DNA of 6,208 nt, taken from positions 1 to 6,208 of the forward strand of contig JAEWAG010000268.1 in assembly GCA_023391775.1 (NCBI GenBank), in the 5' to 3' direction. Positions 1-5,765 of this stretch are shown here, piece by piece. The translations under genes and the position numbers were made by a program. Under the pieces are notes generated by a model. The model was given only the letters and a program-made list of their open reading frames with translations, was not told the DNA's origin and did not search any database. Within the stretch, counting starts at the first letter, position 1. Each line of letters starts with the position of its first letter. The DNA is from Pseudomonadota bacterium (lineage in GTDB: Bacteria > Pseudomonadota > Gammaproteobacteria > Xanthomonadales > Xanthomonadaceae).

Positions 1-17
1 GCGTATCGGCCCGCTTC

Positions 18-47
18 CCAAGTCCGAGATGACCAAGTCCGAACTGA
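18..47 (+). repeat. Near-perfect 15-nt tandem repeat across the ihfB start
   Basis: Two adjacent 15-nt units (18-32 and 33-47) match at 13 of 15 positions and share the 10-mer CCAAGTCCGA followed by a common TGA at the unit end. The ATG start of ihfB lies in the first unit. Read in the ihfB frame, the units give K-S-E-M-T and K-S-E-L-I, so the first copy looks like an in-frame echo of the gene's own N-terminus placed where a ribosome-binding site would be expected. This may be a small duplication or chance. Confidence 0.6.
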
Positions 48-340
48 TCGAGATACTGGCCCGTCGCCAGTCGCACCTGAAGGCCGAGGACGTCGACCTC
101 GCCGTCAAGTCGCTGCTGGAAATGATGGCCGGCTCGCTGGCCTCCGGCGAGCGCATCGAGATCCGCGGCTTCGGCAGCTTCTCGTTGCACTACCGTCCGC
201 CGCGCATCGGCCGCAATCCCAAGACCGGCGAGTCGGTGGCGCTGCCGGGCAAGCACGTGCCGCATTTCAAGGCTGGCAAGGAGCTGCGCGAGCGCGTCAG
301 CGACGTCGTGCCGGCACCCTCCGAACCACAGGACGCCTGA
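29..340 (+). CDS. ihfB: Integration host factor subunit beta
   Basis: This is the beta subunit of IHF, a nucleoid protein that forms a heterodimer with IhfA and bends DNA sharply at specific sites. It acts in chromosome organisation, transcription and recombination. The protein has 103 residues; E. coli IHF-beta has 94, and the extra residues form a Pro/Glu-rich tail (about 91-103). The family pattern is clear: the N-terminal MTKSELIE, the [15 protein letters not shown] core strand at about 42-56, and the DNA-intercalating arm GRNPKTGE at 61-68 with the key proline at 64. The end of the fold is [13 protein letters not shown] (78-90). The start matches the E. coli N-terminus. No Shine-Dalgarno sequence is visible before ATG 29, and the frame stays open to the left edge of the window, so an upstream start cannot be excluded. 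In many proteobacteria rpsA lies just upstream, but it is outside this window. Confidence 0.97.
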   Translation: MTKSELIEILARRQSHLKAEDVDLAVKSLLEMMAGSLASGERIEIRGFGSFSLHYRPPRIGRNPKTGESVALPGKHVPHFKAGKELRERVSDVVPAPSEPQDA

Positions 341-394
341 TCCGGCCACGCCGGTACCGTCCCTGGTCGGCTAAGCTTGGAGCGCCCGTGTACC

Positions 395-398
395 GGAG
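395..398 (+). promoter_or_regulatory. Ribosome-binding site for lapA (GGAG)
   Basis: GGAG lies 9 nt upstream of ATG 408, a normal Shine-Dalgarno spacing. It supports the 96-residue lapA reading over the overlapping open frame beginning at 377. Confidence 0.7.
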
Positions 399-407
399 CC
401 TCCATCC

Positions 408-698
408 ATGAACATCCTCCGCCTGCTGGTCCTGCTCGCGTTCCTCGCGATCGGGCTGGTAGTGGGGTCGCTCAATTCGCAGCGGCTCCTGCTGGACTTC
501 GGCGTTACCGAAGTCGTCACCACCTCGGGCATCGCCATCGTGGTCGCGCTGCTGACCGGGGTGCTTCTCGGCGGCGGCCTGGTCGTGGCCAGCACCGTGC
601 TGCCACTGCAGGCGCGCCTGCGTCGCCTGGCCCGCAGCCAGGCTGCCGGCTCCGGCGAAACCCATCCGACACCGGTACTGGACCGGGAAGGCAACTGA
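408..698 (+). CDS. lapA: Lipopolysaccharide assembly protein LapA domain protein
   Basis: This is a small inner-membrane protein of the LapA (DUF1049, YciS) family. In E. coli LapA partners LapB in balancing LPS synthesis and assembly. The product has 96 residues, close to the family's usual 95-105. Two hydrophobic helices are visible, at about 4-22 and 39-62, joined by a short segment containing NSQRLLLDFGV, which resembles the family's NxQxVxxxF linker. A basic amphipathic stretch follows (QARLRRLARSQ, about 68-78), as expected for a cytoplasmic juxtamembrane coil, and then a short polar tail. A good GGAG ribosome-binding site precedes the start. The stop codon is only 4 nt before lapB, the same lapA-lapB order as in E. 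coli. The family is fast-evolving, so the assignment rests on size, topology and the adjacent lapB more than on residue identity. Confidence 0.9.
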   Translation: MNILRLLVLLAFLAIGLVVGSLNSQRLLLDFGVTEVVTTSGIAIVVALLTGVLLGGGLVVASTVLPLQARLRRLARSQAAGSGETHPTPVLDREGN

Positions 699-702
699 GC
701 AA

Positions 703-1881
703 ATGGAATTCCTCAACGAGTGGTTCTGGTTCTTCCTGTTCCTGCCGCTGGCCGCACTGAGCGGCTGGGTGGTGGGACGTCGCGGTGGCCAGCGCCATGG
801 CGACACCCAGGTCAGCCGCCTCTCCGGCACCTACTTCCGCGGCCTGAACTACCTGCTCAACGAGCAGCCGGACAAGGCCATCGAGCTGTTCCTGCACATC
901 GCCGAGCTGGACAAGGAGACCTTCGAGACGCAGCTGGCGCTCGGTCACCTGTTCCGCCGCCGCGGCGAGGTCGACCGCGCCATCCGCCTGCACCAGGGCC
1001 TGGTCCAGCGCAACGACCTCAGCGACGCGCAGCGGGTGCAGGCACTGCTGGCGCTGGGCGAGGACTACATGAAGTCCGGCCTGCTGGATCGCGCCGAAAC
1101 CGTGTTCACCGACCTGGCCCGGATCGACCAGCGTGCGCCGCAGGCGCTGCGCCACCTGATCGGCATCTACCAGGCCGAGCGTGACTGGGAGCGGGCGATC
1201 GACAACGCCCGCCGCTTCGAGGAGGCCACCGGCGAGCCGATGGGCAAACTGGTGGCGCAGTTCGAGTGCGAGCTGGCCGAGCGCCACCGCGGCAACGGCG
1301 AGCTCGACGCCGCGCGCGGGGCCATCGCGCGCGCCTACCAGGCCGACGCCACCTGCGTGCGCGCCGGCATCCTGGAAGGACGCATCGAGTCCGATGCGAG
1401 CAATCCCGAAGGTGCGATCCGTGCGTTCGAGCGCGCCGCCCGCCACGATCCGGATTACCTGCCGGAAATGCTGCCGGGGCTGCAGGCCGCCTACGCCAAG
1501 GTCGGCGACACGGCCGGTGCGCGTGCCTTCCTGGCCGAAATGAGCGAGCACTACCGCGGCATCGCCCCGGTGCTGGCCCTGACCCGGCTGATCGAGCAGC
1601 AGGAAGGCGCCAAGTCCGCGCGCGACTACCTTGGCCGGCAGCTGAAAGACCGTCCCTCGGTCCGCGGCGAGGCGGCGCTGATCGACCTGACCCTGGCCGT
1701 CGGTGCCGACAGCACCGCGACCCTGCACGACCTCAAGCACATCACCGACCAGCTGCTGGTGCGCAATCCCAGCTACCGCTGCACCCGCTGCGGTTTCGGC
1801 GCGCGCACCCACCACTGGCAGTGCCCGAGCTGCAAGGAGTGGGGCACGGTCAAGCCGTTGCTGAACTACGCGGTGGTCTGA
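703..1881 (+). CDS. lapB: Lipopolysaccharide assembly protein LapB (YciM), TPR protein with rubredoxin-like zinc/iron ribbon
   Basis: LapB is an essential or near-essential inner-membrane adaptor in E. coli that brings LpxC, the committed enzyme of lipid A synthesis, to the FtsH protease and so sets LPS supply. This protein has 392 residues against 389 in E. coli. It has an N-terminal membrane anchor (about 7-24) followed by GRRGG, as in E. coli (YGWYMGRRS). A series of tetratricopeptide repeats runs from about 42 to 340, including YFRGLNYLLNEQPDKAIELF, GHLFRRRGEVDRAIRLHQ and GEDYMKSGLLDRAETVF. The C-terminal rubredoxin-like knuckle is intact: CTRCGF (Cys360, Cys363) and CPSCKEWG (Cys374, Cys377), spaced CxxC-x10-CxxC and presumably metal-binding. 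A GGGAAGG ribosome-binding site (685-691) lies 11 nt before the start, inside the end of lapA. The gene follows lapA by 4 nt and precedes the glycosyltransferase by 2 nt, so it should be co-transcribed with both. Confidence 0.97.
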   Translation: MEFLNEWFWFFLFLPLAALSGWVVGRRGGQRHGDTQVSRLSGTYFRGLNYLLNEQPDKAIELFLHIAELDKETFETQLALGHLFRRRGEVDRAIRLHQGLVQRNDLSDAQRVQALLALGEDYMKSGLLDRAETVFTDLARIDQRAPQALRHLIGIYQAERDWERAIDNARRFEEATGEPMGKLVAQFECELAERHRGNGELDAARGAIARAYQADATCVRAGILEGRIESDASNPEGAIRAFERAARHDPDYLPEMLPGLQAAYAKVGDTAGARAFLAEMSEHYRGIAPVLALTRLIEQQEGAKSARDYLGRQLKDRPSVRGEAALIDLTLAVGADSTATLHDLKHITDQLLVRNPSYRCTRCGFGARTHHWQCPSCKEWGTVKPLLNYAVV

Positions 1882-1883
1882 GC

Positions 1884-2870
1884 GTGACCGCCCTGGGCCT
1901 CAGCCTGATGCTGGCCGTGCTGGCCGCCATCGGGACCGGGCTTACTCTGGTCTACGCGCGCCGCCGGCGTCTGCTGGACCTGCCCGGCGAGCGCCGCAGC
2001 CATTCGGTGCCCACCCCGCGGGGCGGGGGGCTTGGCATCACCGTCGCGGTCCTGGCCGGGACCGCGGCGGCGGTGGCCGGCGCTGTGCTGCCGCCGGCAA
2101 CGGCGCTGTGTTTCGCAGCGGGCCTGGTACTGGTGGCCGGGACGGGATGGATCGACGACCACCGCCCGTTGTCACCCTGGTCCAGGCTGGTGGTGCAGGG
2201 CGTGGCCGGTCTGCTGCTTGGCGCGGCGATGCTGTTCCTGCAGTGGCACTGGGCCTGGGCCCTGCTGGGTTGCGCGGCCGTGCCGGTGCTGGTGAACGTA
2301 TGGAATTTCATGGATGGCATCGACGGCATCGCGACCTCCCAGGCGGTGATAGCGCTGGCCTGCTTCGCGCTGCTGGCGCCGGCACCGGTCGATGGCGTGG
2401 CCTGGGCCGCTGCCGCGGCATGCCTGGGTTTCCTGCCGTACAACTTCCCGCGTGCGCGGATATTCCTCGGCGACGTGGGCTCGGGAACACTCGGATACCT
2501 GCTGGCCGCGACGGGCACCTGGGCTGCCGCGGCCCTGGCGGCGGAAGGTGCGGGTGGACGGGTGCTGCTGCTGGTCCTGCCGCTTTCGGCATTTATGGTC
2601 GACGCCTCTGCCACCCTCTTGCGGCGTGTCGCCCACGGCGAGCGCTGGTGGCTCCCACATGTATCGCACCTGTACCAGCGTTGGGCGGCGAGTGGCGCCG
2701 GTCACGTTTCCGTCACCCGTGCATATGCTTTGTTCAGTCTTCTGGCAGGTTGCCTCGCGTATGTTGCGAACGCGCCTGGAACGGTATCTGCGGTGATCGT
2801 CGTAGCAGCGTGGCTGCTGCTGGCGGGGGTCATCTGGGGCTTATTGGGTAGGCGCCTGCATTTACCCTGA
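1884..2870 (+). CDS. wbpL: WecA/WbpL-type undecaprenyl-phosphate sugar-1-phosphate transferase (MraY superfamily)
   Basis: This integral membrane enzyme would transfer a HexNAc-1-phosphate from a UDP-sugar to undecaprenyl phosphate, the priming step of O-antigen or a related glycan. The 328-residue product is strongly hydrophobic, with about ten membrane segments. Family motifs appear in order: DLPGERRSHSVPTPRGGG (32-49); the Mg-binding pair D91-D92 in WIDDH; NVWNFMDGIDG (138-148) with D144 and D147; IFLGDVGS (193-200) with D197; and the last cytoplasmic loop PHVSHLYQR (258-266), the His-x-x-His form typical of the WbpL/WbcO branch. I chose GTG 1884, 2 nt after the lapB stop, with a GGTGG eight bases upstream; ATG 1908 is an alternative. 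The reading frame stays open upstream inside lapB, but that part is shadow sequence. The last 300 nt are less GC-rich than the start and contain two TTA codons. The gene symbol is by analogy; the donor sugar cannot be read from sequence. Confidence 0.88.
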   Translation: MTALGLSLMLAVLAAIGTGLTLVYARRRRLLDLPGERRSHSVPTPRGGGLGITVAVLAGTAAAVAGAVLPPATALCFAAGLVLVAGTGWIDDHRPLSPWSRLVVQGVAGLLLGAAMLFLQWHWAWALLGCAAVPVLVNVWNFMDGIDGIATSQAVIALACFALLAPAPVDGVAWAAAAACLGFLPYNFPRARIFLGDVGSGTLGYLLAATGTWAAAALAAEGAGGRVLLLVLPLSAFMVDASATLLRRVAHGERWWLPHVSHLYQRWAASGAGHVSVTRAYALFSLLAGCLAYVANAPGTVSAVIVVAAWLLLAGVIWGLLGRRLHLP

Positions 2871-2888
2871 CAGGAACGTCGTACCCGC

Positions 2889-4799
2889 ATGAATACCGGC
2901 TCCCAGCTGCCAGTTTCCCTGCCGCGCACGGCGATCATCCTGCACGACCTGCTCATGGCTGCCATCTGCTGGCAGGCCCTGCATGTCCTGCGCTACGCCG
3001 CCCGCGGCGAGCCTTACGCCTGGGCCGAGCCCACCCCGACCCTCACCATCGTGCTGCTGGCCCAGGGCCTGGTGCTGTGGCGGGTCGGCCTGTACCGCGG
3101 CCTGTGGCGGTTCGCCAGCGTCCCGGACATCTGGAACATCATCAAGGCCGCCGGCCTGGGCACGGTGGCGATCGTGCTCTGCCTGGCGGTCTACAACCGT
3201 CTTGATGCGTTGCCGCGCGCGGTGCTGGTGATGTACCCGCTGGCGCTCGCCGTCATGCTGGGCATGCCGCGGCTGCTGTACCGGGTATGGAAGGACTACC
3301 ACCTCTCCCGCAGCAGTGCGACCCAGCAGCGGGTGCTGATCCTCGGTGCGGGCCAGGCTGCCGAGGCCCTGGTGCGCGACCTGCGCCGCTCCGGTGCCTA
3401 CGAGCCGGTCGGTTTCCTGGACGATGCGCCGCACCTGCAGGGTTCGCGGATGCACGGCATGCCGGTGCTCGGCCGCCTGGATGAAGCGGCGACGGTGGCG
3501 CGGGAAGTGGCCGCCGGTATGCTGGTCATCGCCATTCCTTCGCTGGACGCGGCCGGCATGCAGCGCGTGCTTGCCATCTGCGAGCACAGCGGCCTGCCGT
3601 TCCGCACCGTGCCGCGCCTGACCGACGTGCTCGAGGGCAAGGCCATGCCCGGCGAGCTGAAGGAAGTGGCGATCGAGGACCTGCTCAACCGCAAGCCGGT
3701 GACGCCGGACTGGGCCCTGATCCGCGGGTGGCTGGAGGGCCGCACGGTGATGGTGACCGGTGCCGGTGGCTCGATCGGCTCGGAGCTGTGCCGCCAGTGT
3801 GCGCGCCATGGCGCCAGCCGGATCGTGCTGCTGGAGATCTCCGAGCTGTCCCTGCTCAGGATCCAGGGCGAACTGGAGCACGCCTTCCCCGGCGTGCAGG
3901 TCGAGGCGGTGCTGGGTGACTGCGGTGACCCGGCCGTCACCCGCCATGCGCTGGAAAGGGCCGCGCCGGACGCGGTGTTCCATGCTGCTGCCTACAAGCA
4001 GGTGCCGTTGCTGGAGGCCCAGCTGCGCGAGGCGGTACGCAACAACGTGCTGGCCACGCATACGGTGGCCGAGCTGTGCCGCGATTACCGGGTCGGCACT
4101 TTCGTGCTGATCTCCACCGACAAGGCCGTGGACCCCGCGAACGTGCTGGGAGCTTCCAAGCGCGTGGCCGAGATGATCGCCCAGTCGCTGGACGCCCGGG
4201 TCGATGGCACCCGCTACGTCACGGTGCGCTTCGGCAACGTGCTGGACTCGGCTGGCAGCGTGGTGCCCCTGTTCCGCGAGCAGATCCGCCGGGGTGGCCC
4301 GGTTACGGTGACCGACCCGGAGGTCACCCGCTATTTCATGACCATCCCCGAGGCCTGCCAGCTGATCATGCAGGCGGCCGCCTCCGGCTCGCATGCCGCC
4401 ATCTACACCCTGGACATGGGCGAGCCGGTGCCGATCCGGCTGCTGGCCGAGCAGATGATCCGCCTGGCCGGAAAGCACCCCGGGCGGGACGTGGAGATCG
4501 TCTATACCGGGCTGCGTCCCGGCGAGAAGCTCCACGAGACCCTGTTCTACTCGGACGAACATTACCGGCCGACCGGCCATCCCAAGATCCTGGAAGCTGG
4601 CGCCCGCGAGTGCCCGGGCGAACAGCTGCGCGGCGAGCTTGAACGCATGCGTGACGCGGTCTCGCGCTATGATGAGAGCGCGTTGCGGCAGGGCCTTCAG
4701 GCGCTCATACCCGAGTTCGCCCCGGGCTCCGCCCCCGCCAAGGAGAACACCGCAACGGTTGTTCAGTTCCCCGCGCGAGAGGCAGTAAGGACACGATGA
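2889..4799 (+). CDS. wbpM: WbpM/CapD-type membrane-anchored nucleotide-sugar 4,6-dehydratase
   Basis: Enzymes of this family convert UDP-GlcNAc to UDP-4-keto-6-deoxy-GlcNAc, the branch point to QuiNAc, FucNAc, bacillosamine and similar sugars. The product has 636 residues (P. aeruginosa WbpM is about 665). Four membrane helices are likely (about 14-35, 49-68, 86-103, 108-126), with the family's GLYRGLWRF at 67-75. A CoA-binding-like Rossmann domain follows, with LILGAGQAA (150-158). The catalytic SDR domain begins with TGAGGSIG (290-297) and carries STDKA (409-413), RYFMTIPEA (481-489) and GLRPGEKLHE (541-550). By analogy with H. pylori FlaA1, T410, D411 and K412 match its T131, D132 and K133. 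The position of its Tyr141 (Met in WbpM) is Leu420 here, followed by Lys424. AAAYKQVP (366-373) has Gln371 where His is usual. AGGAA (2872-2876) lies 12 nt before the start. The stop overlaps galU by 4 nt. Epimerase activity is possible. Confidence 0.9.
   Translation: MNTGSQLPVSLPRTAIILHDLLMAAICWQALHVLRYAARGEPYAWAEPTPTLTIVLLAQGLVLWRVGLYRGLWRFASVPDIWNIIKAAGLGTVAIVLCLAVYNRLDALPRAVLVMYPLALAVMLGMPRLLYRVWKDYHLSRSSATQQRVLILGAGQAAEALVRDLRRSGAYEPVGFLDDAPHLQGSRMHGMPVLGRLDEAATVAREVAAGMLVIAIPSLDAAGMQRVLAICEHSGLPFRTVPRLTDVLEGKAMPGELKEVAIEDLLNRKPVTPDWALIRGWLEGRTVMVTGAGGSIGSELCRQCARHGASRIVLLEISELSLLRIQGELEHAFPGVQVEAVLGDCGDPAVTRHALERAAPDAVFHAAAYKQVPLLEAQLREAVRNNVLATHTVAELCRDYRVGTFVLISTDKAVDPANVLGASKRVAEMIAQSLDARVDGTRYVTVRFGNVLDSAGSVVPLFREQIRRGGPVTVTDPEVTRYFMTIPEACQLIMQAAASGSHAAIYTLDMGEPVPIRLLAEQMIRLAGKHPGRDVEIVYTGLRPGEKLHETLFYSDEHYRPTGHPKILEAGARECPGEQLRGELERMRDAVSRYDESALRQGLQALIPEFAPGSAPAKENTATVVQFPAREAVRTR
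4787..4799 (+). promoter_or_regulatory. Translational coupling site: AAGGA and ATGA overlap between wbpM-like gene and galU
   Basis: AAGGA (4787-4791) lies only 4 nt before ATG 4796, slightly tighter than usual. The start codon overlaps the upstream stop (ATG 4796-4798, TGA 4797-4799). This arrangement suggests that ribosomes finishing the dehydratase reinitiate on galU, keeping the two products in a fixed ratio. Confidence 0.7.
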
Positions 4800-5686
4800 C
4801 CAGAAGGATACGCAAGGCAGTCTTCCCGGTGGCCGGCCTCGGCACCCGTTTTCTCCCCGCAACCAAGACCGTTCCCAAGGAGATGTTGCCGATCATCGAC
4901 CGGCCGCTGATCCAGTACGCGGTGGATGAGGCCATCGAGGCCGGATGCGACACCCTGGTCTTCGTGACCAACCGATACAAGCACTCGATCGCAGATTACT
5001 TCGACAAGCACTACGAGCTGGAGCAGAAGCTGGAGCAGTCCGGCAAGCTGGAGCAGCTGGGGCTGGTGAGCAAGCCGCTGCCGGAGCATGTCCGGGTGGT
5101 GTTCGTGACCCAGAAGGAAGCCCTGGGTCTGGGCCATGCGGTGCTGTGCGCCAAGGATGTGGTCGGCGACGAGCCGTTCGCGGTGCTGCTGCCGGACGAC
5201 CTGATGTGGAACCGCGGCGACGGCGCGCTGAAGCAGATGGCCGACCTGGCTGAGGGCACCGGCGGCGGCGTCATTGCCGTGGAGGAAGTGCCGCGCGAGA
5301 AGACCTCCAGCTACGGCATCGTCGCCACCCGCGACTTCGAAGGCCGCAGCGGCCGGATCGAGGCCATGGTCGAGAAGCCCAAGCCCGAGGACGCGCCCAG
5401 CAACCTGGCCGTGGGCGGCCGCTACATCCTGCCCGGCGGCATCTTCCAGAAGCTGGAGACCACCGGCCGTGGTGCCGGCGGCGAGATCCAGCTGACCGAT
5501 GCGATCGCCGCGACGATCAAGGACGGCGGCCATATCGACGCCTACCACTTCGTCGGCCGTCGCTTCGACTGCGGCGCGCACATCGGCCTGATCGAGGCCA
5601 CCGTGCACTTAGCGCTGGAGCACCCGACGCACGGCGCGGCCGCGCGCGCGGCCATGCAGGCGGCGCTGGACGAGAAGCGCGGCTGA
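4796..5686 (+). CDS. galU: UTP--glucose-1-phosphate uridylyltransferase GalU
   Basis: GalU makes UDP-glucose and pyrophosphate from UTP and glucose-1-phosphate in the cytoplasm. UDP-glucose feeds LPS core and O-antigen, exopolysaccharide and UDP-glucuronate synthesis. The product has 296 residues, the usual length. The nucleotide-binding signature GLGTRFLPATK (14-24) is followed by PKEMLPI (27-33), giving the classic G-x-G-T-R and P-K-E-M sequence of the family. LPDD (132-135) carries the likely metal-binding aspartates, VEKPKPE (192-198) the sugar-binding loop, and GGEIQLTDAI the C-terminal family motif. The start is set by the conserved RIRKAVFPVAGLG N-terminus and agrees with the ATGA overlap. 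It is the last gene of the run, 34 nt before a hairpin terminator. A single TTA leucine codon (5608-5610) is unusual in this GC-rich sequence but isolated. Confidence 0.97.
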   Translation: MTRRIRKAVFPVAGLGTRFLPATKTVPKEMLPIIDRPLIQYAVDEAIEAGCDTLVFVTNRYKHSIADYFDKHYELEQKLEQSGKLEQLGLVSKPLPEHVRVVFVTQKEALGLGHAVLCAKDVVGDEPFAVLLPDDLMWNRGDGALKQMADLAEGTGGGVIAVEEVPREKTSSYGIVATRDFEGRSGRIEAMVEKPKPEDAPSNLAVGGRYILPGGIFQKLETTGRGAGGEIQLTDAIAATIKDGGHIDAYHFVGRRFDCGAHIGLIEATVHLALEHPTHGAAARAAMQAALDEKRG

Positions 5687-5720
5687 CCGGCCCGCCTCCG
5701 CCCCCGGCGGCAAACCCAAC

Positions 5721-5742
5721 CGGCGCCCAGGGGGCGCCGTTT
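5721..5742. terminator. Intrinsic terminator shared by galU and the convergent thiolase gene
   Basis: An 8-bp perfect GC-rich stem (5721-5728 with 5732-5739) closes a 3-nt AGG loop and is followed by TTT on the plus strand. It begins 34 nt after the galU stop and lies 26 nt beyond the thiolase stop on the other strand. On the minus strand the stem is followed by GTTGGGTTT, a weaker T-rich tail. The T run is short on both sides, so it could be helped by Rho. Confidence 0.7.
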
Positions 5743-5765
5743 CCATGTCCGTGGAGGGCGAAGGC

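Noticed and set aside
342..354. Small hairpin after ihfB (CCGGC, 3-nt loop, GCCGG)
   Set aside because: The stem is only 5 bp and is not followed by a T run, so it is not convincing as a terminator; such matches are common in GC-rich DNA.
341..407. Promoter between ihfB and lapA
   Set aside because: I looked for sigma-70-like -35 and -10 boxes. TAAGCT at 373 is only a weak match and has no acceptable -35 box at proper spacing, so I do not call one, although a promoter of another class may exist here.
517..1815. A 432-codon open frame on the minus strand opposite lapA and lapB
   Set aside because: It is a shadow of two well-supported genes; its composition is that of a complemented TPR gene and no family is recognisable.
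1266..1883. Upstream extension of the glycosyltransferase frame inside lapB
   Set aside because: The frame is open but the translation is Arg/Pro/Gly-rich shadow sequence of lapB; membrane-protein composition begins at GTG 1884.
2730..2765. Possible promoter inside the end of the wbpL-like gene (TTGTTC and TATGTT)
   Set aside because: The two elements are 24 nt apart, too far for a sigma-70 promoter.
4307..4328. Inverted repeat GGTGACC / GGTCACC with an 8-nt spacer
   Set aside because: It lies inside the conserved VTDPEVTRYFM segment of the dehydratase, where the Val-Thr codons on both sides create the symmetry; nothing suggests an operator.
2862..4862. A 666-codon open frame on the minus strand covering the whole wbpM-like gene
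   Set aside because: It has no recognisable motif, is rich in His, Arg, Gln, Gly and Ala as expected of antisense GC-rich coding sequence, and lies opposite a gene with clear family motifs throughout.
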